Assembly: GCA_963714155.1 (NCBI GenBank)
Contig: OY970236.1
Location: 2,294,001-2,358,000 of the forward strand
Source: VRUE01 sp963714155
GTDB taxonomy: Bacteria; Actinomycetota; Thermoleophilia; Solirubrobacterales; 70-9
Direction of reading: 5' to 3'
Length of the DNA: 64,000 nucleotides
Made by a program: the position numbers and the translations under genes. Of this stretch, positions 30,784 to 38,306 are shown one piece after another (the stretch's first letter is position 1; each line of letters begins with the position of its first letter). The notes under the pieces were generated by a model that made no database searches, had not been told where the DNA came from, and saw nothing but the letters and a program-made list of their open reading frames with translations.

Positions 30784-31629
30784 GTGGAGACGCCAACGAC
30801 CCGCCTCCTGCTCGCCTGCCCAGATCAGCCCGGGCTGATCGCCGCGGTCAGCGGCTTCCTCGCCGAGGCCGGGCTCAACATCATCGACGCCGACCAGCAC
30901 TCGAGCAACGAGGGACGCTTCTTCATGCGCATGGCCTTCGACCCGGTCCCGGCCGGGGAGCGCGAGGAGGTCTACGACCGCTTCGAGAGCGAGATCGCCA
31001 AGCGCTTCGAGATGGACTTCCGCTTCGCCGAGTCGAGCGAGCCCAAGCAGCTGGCGATCATGGTCTCGCGCGAAGACCACTGCCTCTCCGACCTGCTCTG
31101 GCGCTGGCGCAGCGGCGAGCTCGGCGCTGATCTCGTTGCCGTCGTCTCCAATCACCCCGAGCACGAGCAGCAGGTCAGCTCGCTCGGCCTGCCCTTCCAC
31201 CACGTGCCGGTCGAGGCCGATGACAAGGCCGCCGCCGAGGCGCGCACCCTGGAGCTGCTCGGCGAGATCGACCTGCTTGTCCTCGCCCGCTACATGCAGG
31301 TTCTCTCCGCCGAGTTCCTCGAGCGCCTCGGCGCCCCGGCAATCAACATCCACCACAGCTTCCTGCCCGCCTTCGTCGGCGCCGACCCCTACCGCCGCGC
31401 CCACGAGCGCGGCGTCAAGCTGATCGGCGCCACCGCCCACTACGTCACCGAGGAACTCGACGCCGGCCCGATCATCGACCAGGACGTGACCCGGGTCAGC
31501 CACCGCGACGAGGTCACCGACCTGAAGCGGATCGGCCGCGACATCGAGCGATTGGTGCTCGCCCGCGCGGTTGCGGCCCATGTTGACGACCGCGTCCTCC
31601 TCGACGGGGCCCGCACGATCGTCTTTTAG
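30784..31629 (+). CDS. purU: formyltetrahydrofolate deformylase PurU
   Basis: Hydrolyses 10-formyl-THF to formate and THF, balancing one-carbon pools with purine synthesis. 281 residues: an N-terminal ACT domain (about 5-80, LLACPDQPGLIAAVSGFLAE) and a formyltransferase-like domain (about 88-281) with SNHPEHEQ, LVLARYMQVLS, the catalytic set NIHHSFLPAFVGADPYRRA and ATAHYVTEELDAGPIIDQ. The GTG at 30784 gives the standard N-terminus; the longer open frame upstream is antisense to the methyltransferase. Confidence 0.96.
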   Translation: METPTTRLLLACPDQPGLIAAVSGFLAEAGLNIIDADQHSSNEGRFFMRMAFDPVPAGEREEVYDRFESEIAKRFEMDFRFAESSEPKQLAIMVSREDHCLSDLLWRWRSGELGADLVAVVSNHPEHEQQVSSLGLPFHHVPVEADDKAAAEARTLELLGEIDLLVLARYMQVLSAEFLERLGAPAINIHHSFLPAFVGADPYRRAHERGVKLIGATAHYVTEELDAGPIIDQDVTRVSHRDEVTDLKRIGRDIERLVLARAVAAHVDDRVLLDGARTIVF

Positions 31630-31677
31630 CTCGGCGTCCTGGCTGTCCAGCCAGTTTTTGCTCTATGGTCCGTAGAG

Positions 31678-33033
31678 ATGGAGCAGGCAACGATTTCCCG
31701 CGCCCCTGCCGCCATGGCCGCGCGCAGCGGCCCCCCACCGGGCTCAAAAGCCCCGTCGATGCTGCAGGCGCTGCGCTATACCCGTGACCCGCTCGGCTTC
31801 CTGGTCAAGCTGCAGCGCCGCTACGGCGACATCTTCAGCCTCTCCTTCCCCTTCTTCGGTCGGCTCGTCTACGTCGCCGACCCGGCCCTGGTCAAGGAGC
31901 TGTTCACCGGCTCGCCCGCCCAGTTCCACGCCGGCGAGGCCAACGCGACGGTGCTCGAGCCGGCGCTCGGGCCCAACTCGGTGCTGACCCTCGACGACGC
32001 GCCGCACATGCAGCAGCGCAAGCTGCTGCTGCCGCCCTTCCACGGTGAGCGCATCCGCGGCTACGGCGAGCTGATCCGCGAGACGACGCTGAAGGAGATG
32101 GCGAGCTGGCCGGTCGGCGAGCCCTTCGCCCTGCGCCCCCACACCCAGCGGATCACCCTGGCGGTGATCATGCGGGCCGTCTTCGGCGTCCACGACGAGG
32201 ATCGCCTCGCTCGTTTCGAGCTCCTGATCGACGACTTCAGCAAGCGGGTCAGCCTGGTCACCACGATCCCCGCCCTGCGCCGCAACCTCGGCCCCTGGAG
32301 CCCCTGGACGCGCTTTCAGCGCTCGCGCGCGGCGCTCGACGAGTTCATCTACGAGGAGATCGGCCTGCGCCGCAAGGAGGTCGAAGCCGGCGAGGAGGGC
32401 CACGACGACGTGCTCTCGCTGCTGCTGCAGGCGCGCCACGACGACGGCGCTCCGATGAGCGACGAAGAGCTGCGCGACGAGCTCGTCACCGTGCTCGGCG
32501 CCGGCCACGAGACCACCGCGACCGGCCTCGCCTGGGCGATGGAGCGACTGCTGCGCACACCGCGGGTGCTGACCAAGCTGCGTGAATCGATCGCGGCCGG
32601 CGAGGAGGACTACCTCGACGCCACGGTCAAAGAGACGCTGCGGGCGCGGCCGGTGATCGTCGACGTCGCCCGCCGCCTCACCGCCCCCGCCCGGATTGGC
32701 GGCTACGAGCTGCCCAAGGGCAGCTTCGTGATGGCGGCGATCGCCGCCCTGCACTACCGCGAGGACTTCTTCCCCAAGCCGGAGGAGTTCCGGCCCGAGC
32801 GCTTCCTCACCGAAAAGGCCGACAACTACGCCTGGATCCCCTTCGGCGGTGGCGTGCGGCGCTGCATCGGCGCCGCCTTCGCCGAATACGAGATGCGGAT
32901 CATCCTGCGCGAGTTCGTCCAGCACGCCGAGCTCAGCGCTCCCGACCCCAAGCCGGAGGCGGTCAAGGTCCGCAACATCACCCTGGCGCCGGGCAGGGGC
33001 ACCCGGGTCAGGCTGGATCGCCCGCTGCACTGA
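31678..33033 (+). CDS. cytochrome P450
   Basis: Haem monooxygenase of 451 residues. The I-helix oxygen-binding motif AGHETTATGLAWAME, the K-helix ETLRARP (ExxR), the PERF segment RPERFLTEKAD and the haem loop FGGGVRRCIGAAFAEYE with the Cys ligand are all present. The N-terminus has no membrane anchor, so it is soluble, and the overall form is like bacterial CYP110/CYP140-type enzymes. The substrate is unknown. It follows purU by 48 bases and its 3' end overlaps the convergent ABC-F gene by 26 bases. Confidence 0.95.
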   Translation: MEQATISRAPAAMAARSGPPPGSKAPSMLQALRYTRDPLGFLVKLQRRYGDIFSLSFPFFGRLVYVADPALVKELFTGSPAQFHAGEANATVLEPALGPNSVLTLDDAPHMQQRKLLLPPFHGERIRGYGELIRETTLKEMASWPVGEPFALRPHTQRITLAVIMRAVFGVHDEDRLARFELLIDDFSKRVSLVTTIPALRRNLGPWSPWTRFQRSRAALDEFIYEEIGLRRKEVEAGEEGHDDVLSLLLQARHDDGAPMSDEELRDELVTVLGAGHETTATGLAWAMERLLRTPRVLTKLRESIAAGEEDYLDATVKETLRARPVIVDVARRLTAPARIGGYELPKGSFVMAAIAALHYREDFFPKPEEFRPERFLTEKADNYAWIPFGGGVRRCIGAAFAEYEMRIILREFVQHAELSAPDPKPEAVKVRNITLAPGRGTRVRLDRPLH

Positions 33034-34918
33034 CGGCCCGTTCGGCCTCCTCCCACTGCTCATAGAGCTCGGCGACCTTGCGCTTGGCGGCGTCGTGGCG
33101 CTCGTTGGCGCGCTCGTGCTTGGCCGGCGTCGACCAGGCGATGGGGTCGGCCAGCTCCTCCTCGACCTCGCGCAGCTCCGCTTCGGCCGCCTCGATCTTC
33201 TCCGCCAGGCGGCTCGCCTTGCGGGCGGCCCGCTGGGCAATCGTGCGGGGACTCTGGCGCTTGCCGCCCTTGGCCGAGCGCTTCGCCGCGGCGGCGGCCG
33301 CCGAGGCCGCTTCCTCGTCTTCCTCGCGGCGGCGTTGATAGGCCGCCCAACCGCTCGGGTAACTGCGCAGCTCGCCGTTCTCGCAGACGATCGTGCGGCT
33401 GCCCACCGCCTCGAGCAGGGCGCGGTCGTGGGAGACGAGGATGACCGCGCCTTCGAAGGCCGAGAGGGCGTCCTCGAGCGCCTCGCGGCTCTCGATGTCG
33501 AGGTGGTTTGTGGGCTCGTCGAGGATCAGCACGTTGGCACCGCTGGCGACGAGGATCGCCAGCGAGAGGCGGCGCTGCTCACCACCGGAGATGTCGTCGA
33601 GCGACTTCTCCACGTCGGAGCCGGAGAAGAGGAAGCCGCCGAGCAGGTCGCGCGCCTTCTGGCCGCTGAGCCCGGTCTCGCGCTGGGCGGCATCGAGCAC
33701 GGTGCCCGTTCCCGCCGCCGTCTCGGCGTGCTGGGAGAGGTAGCCGACCTTGACGTTGTGCCCGGTGCGGACCGAGCCGGCGGCGGGCTCGCGCTGCTCG
33801 GCGAGGGTCTCGATCAAGGTCGTCTTGCCGGCCCCGTTGGGGCCGACGAGAACGGCGTGCTCGCCGCGTTCGAGTTCGAGCTCGGCGCCGGCGAGCAGAG
33901 TGCGGCCGGGCACCTCGATCGTCGCGTTGACAAGTTTGAGCACCACCCGGCCGGGACGCTCCGGTTTGACGAAGGAGAAGCGCAGGTTGCGGCGGTCACG
34001 CGCCTCGGCGGTGACGCCGTCGCGCTTGATTTTGTCGATCTGCTTCAGCCGCGACTGCGCCTGTTTGGCCTTGGTCGCCTTGTAGCGGAAGCGCTCGACG
34101 AAGCGCTCCATCCGCTCGATCTCGTCCTGCTGGCGCTCGATCGCCTTGCCGCGGGCGATCTCGCGCGCCGCCTGCTCCTTGCGCCAGGCGTGCCAGGGCC
34201 CGGCGAAGAAGCGGCCGCGCTGGGCCTCCAGCTCCAGCACCGACGTTCCCACCGCCTCGAGGAACCAGCGGTCGTGGGCGACGAGGACGACGGCGGCGTC
34301 GAGGTCGACGAGGTAGCGCTCGAGCCATTCCAGCGAGGGAATGTCGAGGTGGTTTGTCGGCTCGTCGAGCAGCAGCAAATCGGGGCGGGTGGCGAGAGCG
34401 CGGGCCAGCGAGGCGCGGGTCAGCTCGCCGCCGGAGAAGGTGGAGAGCTCGCGGCCGGCGGCCTCCTCGCCGAAGCCGAGGCCGCCGAGCACGGAGAGGA
34501 CGTCGTCGCGCCAGCGGTAGCCGCCGCCGGCTTCAAGTCGCTGCTGCGCGACCGAGTAGGCCCGCATCGTCTCCTCGTCGGGCTCGCCGGCGCCCATCGC
34601 CGCCTCCAGGCGGGCCAGCTCGCCCTCGGTCTCCTCCATGTCGGCGCGACCGGAGAAGACGTAGTCGCCGAGCGAGATCGCGGCGTCGCGCGGCGGGCGC
34701 TGATCGTGCAGGGCGACCCGCGCTCCTTTCTGCAGGGCGAGGCTGCCGGAGTCGGGTGGCCGCTCCCCCGCCAGCACCCGCAGCAGGGTCGACTTGCCGA
34801 CGCCGTTGCGACCGGAGAGCGTCATCCGCTCGCGCGGCTCGAGCTTGAAGGAGACGTCGGCGAAGAGCAGCTTGCCACCGGCGTAGAGATCGATCGTGGT
34901 CGCTGTGGCGATTGCCAT
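33008..34918 (-). CDS. ABC-F family ATPase
   Basis: Soluble tandem-ATPase protein of 636 residues without membrane domains; the family acts on ribosomes, either as translation factors (EttA/Uup type) or antibiotic-resistance proteins. Domain 1 has SGRNGVGKSTLL, TFSGGELTRASLARAL and LLLLDEPTNHLD. A charged linker (about 240-310) follows. Domain 2 has VGPNGAGKTTLIE, DISGGEQRRLSLAILV and VLILDEPTNHLD. The C-terminal basic and coiled-coil tail (about 535-636) is Uup-like. The ATG at 34918 fits family N-termini. It is divergent from the MBL gene. Confidence 0.95.
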   Translation of the reverse strand: MAIATATTIDLYAGGKLLFADVSFKLEPRERMTLSGRNGVGKSTLLRVLAGERPPDSGSLALQKGARVALHDQRPPRDAAISLGDYVFSGRADMEETEGELARLEAAMGAGEPDEETMRAYSVAQQRLEAGGGYRWRDDVLSVLGGLGFGEEAAGRELSTFSGGELTRASLARALATRPDLLLLDEPTNHLDIPSLEWLERYLVDLDAAVVLVAHDRWFLEAVGTSVLELEAQRGRFFAGPWHAWRKEQAAREIARGKAIERQQDEIERMERFVERFRYKATKAKQAQSRLKQIDKIKRDGVTAEARDRRNLRFSFVKPERPGRVVLKLVNATIEVPGRTLLAGAELELERGEHAVLVGPNGAGKTTLIETLAEQREPAAGSVRTGHNVKVGYLSQHAETAAGTGTVLDAAQRETGLSGQKARDLLGGFLFSGSDVEKSLDDISGGEQRRLSLAILVASGANVLILDEPTNHLDIESREALEDALSAFEGAVILVSHDRALLEAVGSRTIVCENGELRSYPSGWAAYQRRREEDEEAASAAAAAAKRSAKGGKRQSPRTIAQRAARKASRLAEKIEAAEAELREVEEELADPIAWSTPAKHERANERHDAAKRKVAELYEQWEEAERAVSAAGDPA

Positions 34919-34955
34919 GGTCGGCCTGACCTTACGCGGACGGCGTGCCCCGGCG

Positions 34956-34961
34956 TAGGGT
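34956..34961 (+). promoter_or_regulatory. -10 hexamer TAGGGT of the MBL-fold gene
   Basis: Eight bases before the GTG at 34970, in the 51-base divergent gap with the ABC-F gene. Confidence 0.45.
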
Positions 34962-34969
34962 GTCCAACA

Positions 34970-35896
34970 GTGCCCGGCCCGCTGCGACACCTGAGTGAGC
35001 TCGCCAGGGCGCGGCTGACCCGAACGGCGTCCCGGCGCGAAGACGGCCAGGTGCTGGGCGAGCTCGAGGCGAAGCCGCTGCAGCTCCCCGAAGGGCTGGA
35101 GGTCGAATGGCTCGGGGTCTCCGGCTACCGGATCAGCGCCGAGGGCAAGACGCTGTTCGTCGACCCCTACCTCTCCCGGGTTCCGTTCAGCGAGCTGCTG
35201 CGGCGGCATGCCGCCCTGCCCGACCCGGCGGCGCTCGATCGCTTCGTCCACGCCCCCGGCGAGGTCGTTGGGGTCCTCGTCGGCCACACCCACTTCGACC
35301 ACGCCGTCGACGCGCCGGCGATCGCCCGCCGTTTCGGCTGCAAGGCCTACGGCTCGGACTCGCTCGTGACCCTGATGGGGTTGCACGGCCTCGCTGAGCA
35401 GACCGTGGAGGTCGAGCCCTACCGCAGCTACGAGCTCGGCCCGTTCGAGGTCAGCTTCACGCCCAGCGTCCACTCGAAGCTGCTGCTCGGCCTCGCCGTG
35501 CCCTACGACGGCGACCTCACCTGCGAGCACCTCGACGCCCTCTCCCCCGCCGCCTACCGCTGCGGGCAGGTCTGGGGCATCACGATCAAGGTCGCCGGGG
35601 TCAGCTTCTACCACCAGGGCAGCGCCAACCTGATCGACGACGCGGTCCGCAAGCAAGGCATCGACGTCTTCCTCGCCGGCGTCGCCGGCCGCAACTTCAC
35701 CGACGACTACTGGCAGCGGATCATCCCCCGCCTCGACCCCAAGGTCGTCGTCCCCACCCACTACGACAACTTCTTCCGCCCCCTCGGCAAGCCGCTGGAG
35801 TTCGTCTCCGACGTCCGCCTCTCGGCCCTGCCGGATGAGATCGGCGCCGTCAGCGGCGACCTGGAGATCGCCGCGATCGCCCGCGCCGACCTCTAG
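34970..35896 (+). CDS. metallo-beta-lactamase-fold hydrolase
   Basis: 308 residues. The metal motif VGHTHFDHAVDAP (HxHxDH form) is at about residue 103-115, with further ligands in TPSVHSK and VPTHYDNFF. The early strand GVSGYRISAEGKTLFVDPYLSR is typical of the UlaG/RomA-like lipid-phosphodiesterase branch. A substrate cannot be given. The GTG at 34970 follows TAGGGT. The 3' end overlaps the DUF1697 gene by four bases. Confidence 0.88.
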   Translation: MPGPLRHLSELARARLTRTASRREDGQVLGELEAKPLQLPEGLEVEWLGVSGYRISAEGKTLFVDPYLSRVPFSELLRRHAALPDPAALDRFVHAPGEVVGVLVGHTHFDHAVDAPAIARRFGCKAYGSDSLVTLMGLHGLAEQTVEVEPYRSYELGPFEVSFTPSVHSKLLLGLAVPYDGDLTCEHLDALSPAAYRCGQVWGITIKVAGVSFYHQGSANLIDDAVRKQGIDVFLAGVAGRNFTDDYWQRIIPRLDPKVVVPTHYDNFFRPLGKPLEFVSDVRLSALPDEIGAVSGDLEIAAIARADL

Positions 35897-36432
35897 GCGA
35901 AGTACTTGGCGACGATCTGCTCGACCGTGCCCATCGTCCGCATCGTCCATGGCCCGACGGCTGTCTCGATCGCCTTCAGATTGAGATCGGAATCGGAGAT
36001 GCCGCCGCTCGGCAGCCAGTAGAGCTCGCGGCCTTCGATCGCCAGGCAGTCCTCGTCGCTGGCCTCTGCCAGAACGACCTTGCGGGCCTTCGCCGCTGGC
36101 TTGCTCGGCAGCAATGCCACCTGGAGCTTGCCCTTGGCAGCTTCCACCGCCGCGGCGTCGAACGGCTCATGCGCGGCAAGCGCGCTCAACTCGGCAGCGC
36201 TGCGCAGGAAGACCGGCACTTCGTATCCGAGTGCTTCCCCCAACCCGGATTCGATCTGCGCGGTCAGCTTCGACTCGCTGCCACGACCGGCCGTAAAGAC
36301 GACGTTGCCGCTGGCGCGGAAGCAGGCGACACCGGCGAAGCCCAGCGCCTCGAACTCCGCCTGCAGCTCCGTGTTCTTGATTCTCCGCCCGCCGAGGTTC
36401 ATCCCCCGCAGGAACGCAACGTATTGGCCCAT
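35893..36432 (-). CDS. DUF1697 family protein
   Basis: 179 residues with the full DUF1697 pattern: YVAFLRGMNLGGRRIKNTELQ at the N-terminus, ACFRASGNVVFTAG, and the C-terminal NLKAIETAVGPWTMRTMGTVEQIVAKY. The family is widespread and uncharacterised. It starts only four bases from the 3' end of ssrA on the same strand, so read-through from tmRNA transcription is possible. Confidence 0.93.
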   Translation of the reverse strand: MGQYVAFLRGMNLGGRRIKNTELQAEFEALGFAGVACFRASGNVVFTAGRGSESKLTAQIESGLGEALGYEVPVFLRSAAELSALAAHEPFDAAAVEAAKGKLQVALLPSKPAAKARKVVLAEASDEDCLAIEGRELYWLPSGGISDSDLNLKAIETAVGPWTMRTMGTVEQIVAKYFA

Positions 36433-36435
36433 CAG

Positions 36436-36794
36436 TGGAGGCGGCCGGAATTGAACCGGCGTCCGAGGTCGTAGCGCGAAGGCATCTACAGGTATAGCCG
36501 GCGCTTGATTCTCGTCTCCCGGGGTCCGCGCCGGCGGGCACTGCGGGAGATAAAGCCCTCTGAATTGTCCCCTGGCAGACGGGGCGATCCGCCTGGGTAA
36601 GCCCGCATTCTGAAGCCGGCTGCCCTCCCCGCGGGCGGGAGAGGACCGACTCTCATCGCCTAGGTTCTAGCTAGGCAGCGAGGGCGAACTCATGGTCCGC
36701 ACGTATTGGTTGGTGCCGGGGTTTAACGAGGCCTCCGGCAACCTCGACCTGCAACCTTTCGCACGGACCGACCACGTCGAAGCCTGTCGCCCCC
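36436..36794 (-). ncRNA. ssrA: transfer-messenger RNA (tmRNA)
   Basis: 359-nt tmRNA that frees stalled ribosomes and tags their products. The 5' end GGGGGCGACAGGCTTCGACG pairs over seven bases with the 3' acceptor strand CGCCTCC. The T-arm GGTTCAATTCC and the CCGGCGTCCG region are present near the 3' end. CCA is not encoded. The tag frame ends GAG TTC GCC CTC GCT GCC TAG; by analogy with the mycobacterial sequence before the resume codon, it probably begins at GCG and gives ADHEFALAA. smpB lies 3.2 kb away on the same strand. Confidence 0.95.
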
Positions 36795-36838
36795 GTGCTA
36801 TGTGCAGCGATTGTACGGAGTCGGGTAGGAATACACGC

Positions 36839-38209
36839 GTGGCGAAGCAATTCGACGCGATCGTGCTTGGCGCTGGAGCACCCGGCGAGGTCTGCGCGGG
36901 CCGGCTCGCCGACGGCGGGCTCTCGGTCGCGATCGTCGAGCAGCACCTGGTCGGCGGCGAGTGCTCCTATTACGCCTGCATGCCCTCGAAGGCGCTGTTG
37001 CGCCCCTCCGACCTGCTCGCCGAGGCAGAGCGCGTGCCGGGGATCGCGGTTGAGGAGCGCCTCGATCCGCAGGCCGTGCTCGATCGGCGCGACGAAGTGA
37101 TTCACGATCGCGACGACTCCGGACAGCTGCCCTGGCTTGAAGAACGCGACATCGAGCTATTCCGCGGTAGCGGCATGCTCGATGGCGAGCGCCGGGTCCG
37201 GGTCGGCGACGACCTCCTCGAAGCCCGCCAGGCGATCGTCGTTGCCACCGGTAGCGGTGCAACGATGCCGCCGCTCGAGGGCCTCGACTCGGCGCGCGCC
37301 TGGAATAACCGCGAGGCGACCACGGCGAAGCACGTTCCCGAGAGCATGGTCGTCCTCGGCGGCGGCCCGGTCGGCAGTGAGCTCTCCCAGGCCTGGTCCT
37401 CACTGGGCTGCCGGGTCACCCTGATCGAGGGGGGTCCGCACCTGCTCTCGCGCGAGGAGCCATTTGCCGGTGAGGAAGTGAGAAAGGCGCTGCGCGAGAA
37501 CCATGGCGTCGATGTGCGCACCGGAGCGAAAGCCACCAAGGTCAGCCGCAACGGCGACGTCGTCACCGTGTCATTGGACGCCGGCAGCGAGGTTGCCGGC
37601 GCCGAGATCCTGATCGCCGTTGGCCGCAAGCCCCGCACCGAGGAGATCGGACTCGACAGCGTTGGGGTCGAGGTCGGAAAAGGCGGCTTCCTCGAGTGCG
37701 ATGACCAACTGCGAGTAGGCGACCGCGACTGGCTCTACGCCGTCGGCGACGTCAACGGCCGGGCTCTCTTCACCCACATGGGCAAGTACCAGGCCTGGGT
37801 TGCCGCCGAGAACGTCCTCGGTCGCGACACCGACGTGGTCGCGGAAGCCATCGGCTCCCCCCGGGTCACCTTCACCGACCCCCAGGTTGCCGCCGCCGGC
37901 AAGACGCTCGAACAAGCCCGCGAAGCCGGCATCGACGCGCGCGCCGTTGACGTCCCCACCGACGGCACGGCGGGTGCCAGCTTCCAAGGCAAGGAAACCG
38001 GCGGCACCTCCCGCCTCGTCATCGACCAATCCCGCGACGTCATCGTCGGCGCCACCTTCACCGGCTTCGAGACTGCCGACTTCCTCCACGCCGCAACGGT
38101 CGCCATTGTCGGAGAAGTCCCCTTGCCGAAACTCCGACACGCGGTGGCTGCCTACCCAAGCCGCAGCGAGATCTGGTTGAAGCTGCTGGAAGCATGCGAA
38201 TCTGACTGA
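36839..38209 (+). CDS. FAD-dependent disulfide oxidoreductase (Lpd/MerA-like)
   Basis: 456 residues. FAD-binding start FDAIVLGAGAPGEVCAGRLA, redox-active pair GGECSYYACMPSKAL (Cys-x4-Cys), NAD-binding VVLGGGPVGSELSQAW, second FAD motif LYAVGDVNG and a dimerisation domain. The C-terminal interface lacks the HxxxxE pair of dihydrolipoamide dehydrogenase (it has HAVAAYPSRSE), so it is not a standard E3 enzyme; mycothione reductase or a quinone/mercuric-type reductase is possible. The GTG lies nine bases after AGGA and 45 bases from the ssrA 5' end, divergent. Confidence 0.88.
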   Translation: MAKQFDAIVLGAGAPGEVCAGRLADGGLSVAIVEQHLVGGECSYYACMPSKALLRPSDLLAEAERVPGIAVEERLDPQAVLDRRDEVIHDRDDSGQLPWLEERDIELFRGSGMLDGERRVRVGDDLLEARQAIVVATGSGATMPPLEGLDSARAWNNREATTAKHVPESMVVLGGGPVGSELSQAWSSLGCRVTLIEGGPHLLSREEPFAGEEVRKALRENHGVDVRTGAKATKVSRNGDVVTVSLDAGSEVAGAEILIAVGRKPRTEEIGLDSVGVEVGKGGFLECDDQLRVGDRDWLYAVGDVNGRALFTHMGKYQAWVAAENVLGRDTDVVAEAIGSPRVTFTDPQVAAAGKTLEQAREAGIDARAVDVPTDGTAGASFQGKETGGTSRLVIDQSRDVIVGATFTGFETADFLHAATVAIVGEVPLPKLRHAVAAYPSRSEIWLKLLEACESD

Positions 38210-38306
38210 CGGCACCAGCCGTCGTCAGACAAGGACACAGGGAGCGTGGCGTGCTTCTGCACGCGAGCGACCGAGGACGCCGTATGACGACGGCTGGTGC
38301 CGTCAG
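38206..38306. repeat. 101-bp long inverted repeat between convergent stop codons
   Basis: Perfect 22-bp arms at 38206-38227 and 38285-38306 enclose 57 bases that hold a small inner hairpin (CGTGC-TTCT-GCACG). The left arm contains the TGA of the oxidoreductase gene and the right arm the TGA of the HhH gene. It may be a bidirectional terminator, but no T tract follows. Confidence 0.75.

Noticed and set aside
34919..35950. N-terminal extension of the ABC-F frame over the MBL gene
   Set aside because: The MBL-fold gene on the plus strand is complete, and ABC-F proteins begin at the MAIATATT start.
36671..37105. Minus-strand 144-codon open frame ending in FALAA
   Set aside because: It is the tag-reading frame of tmRNA running into antisense of the oxidoreductase gene, not a protein gene.
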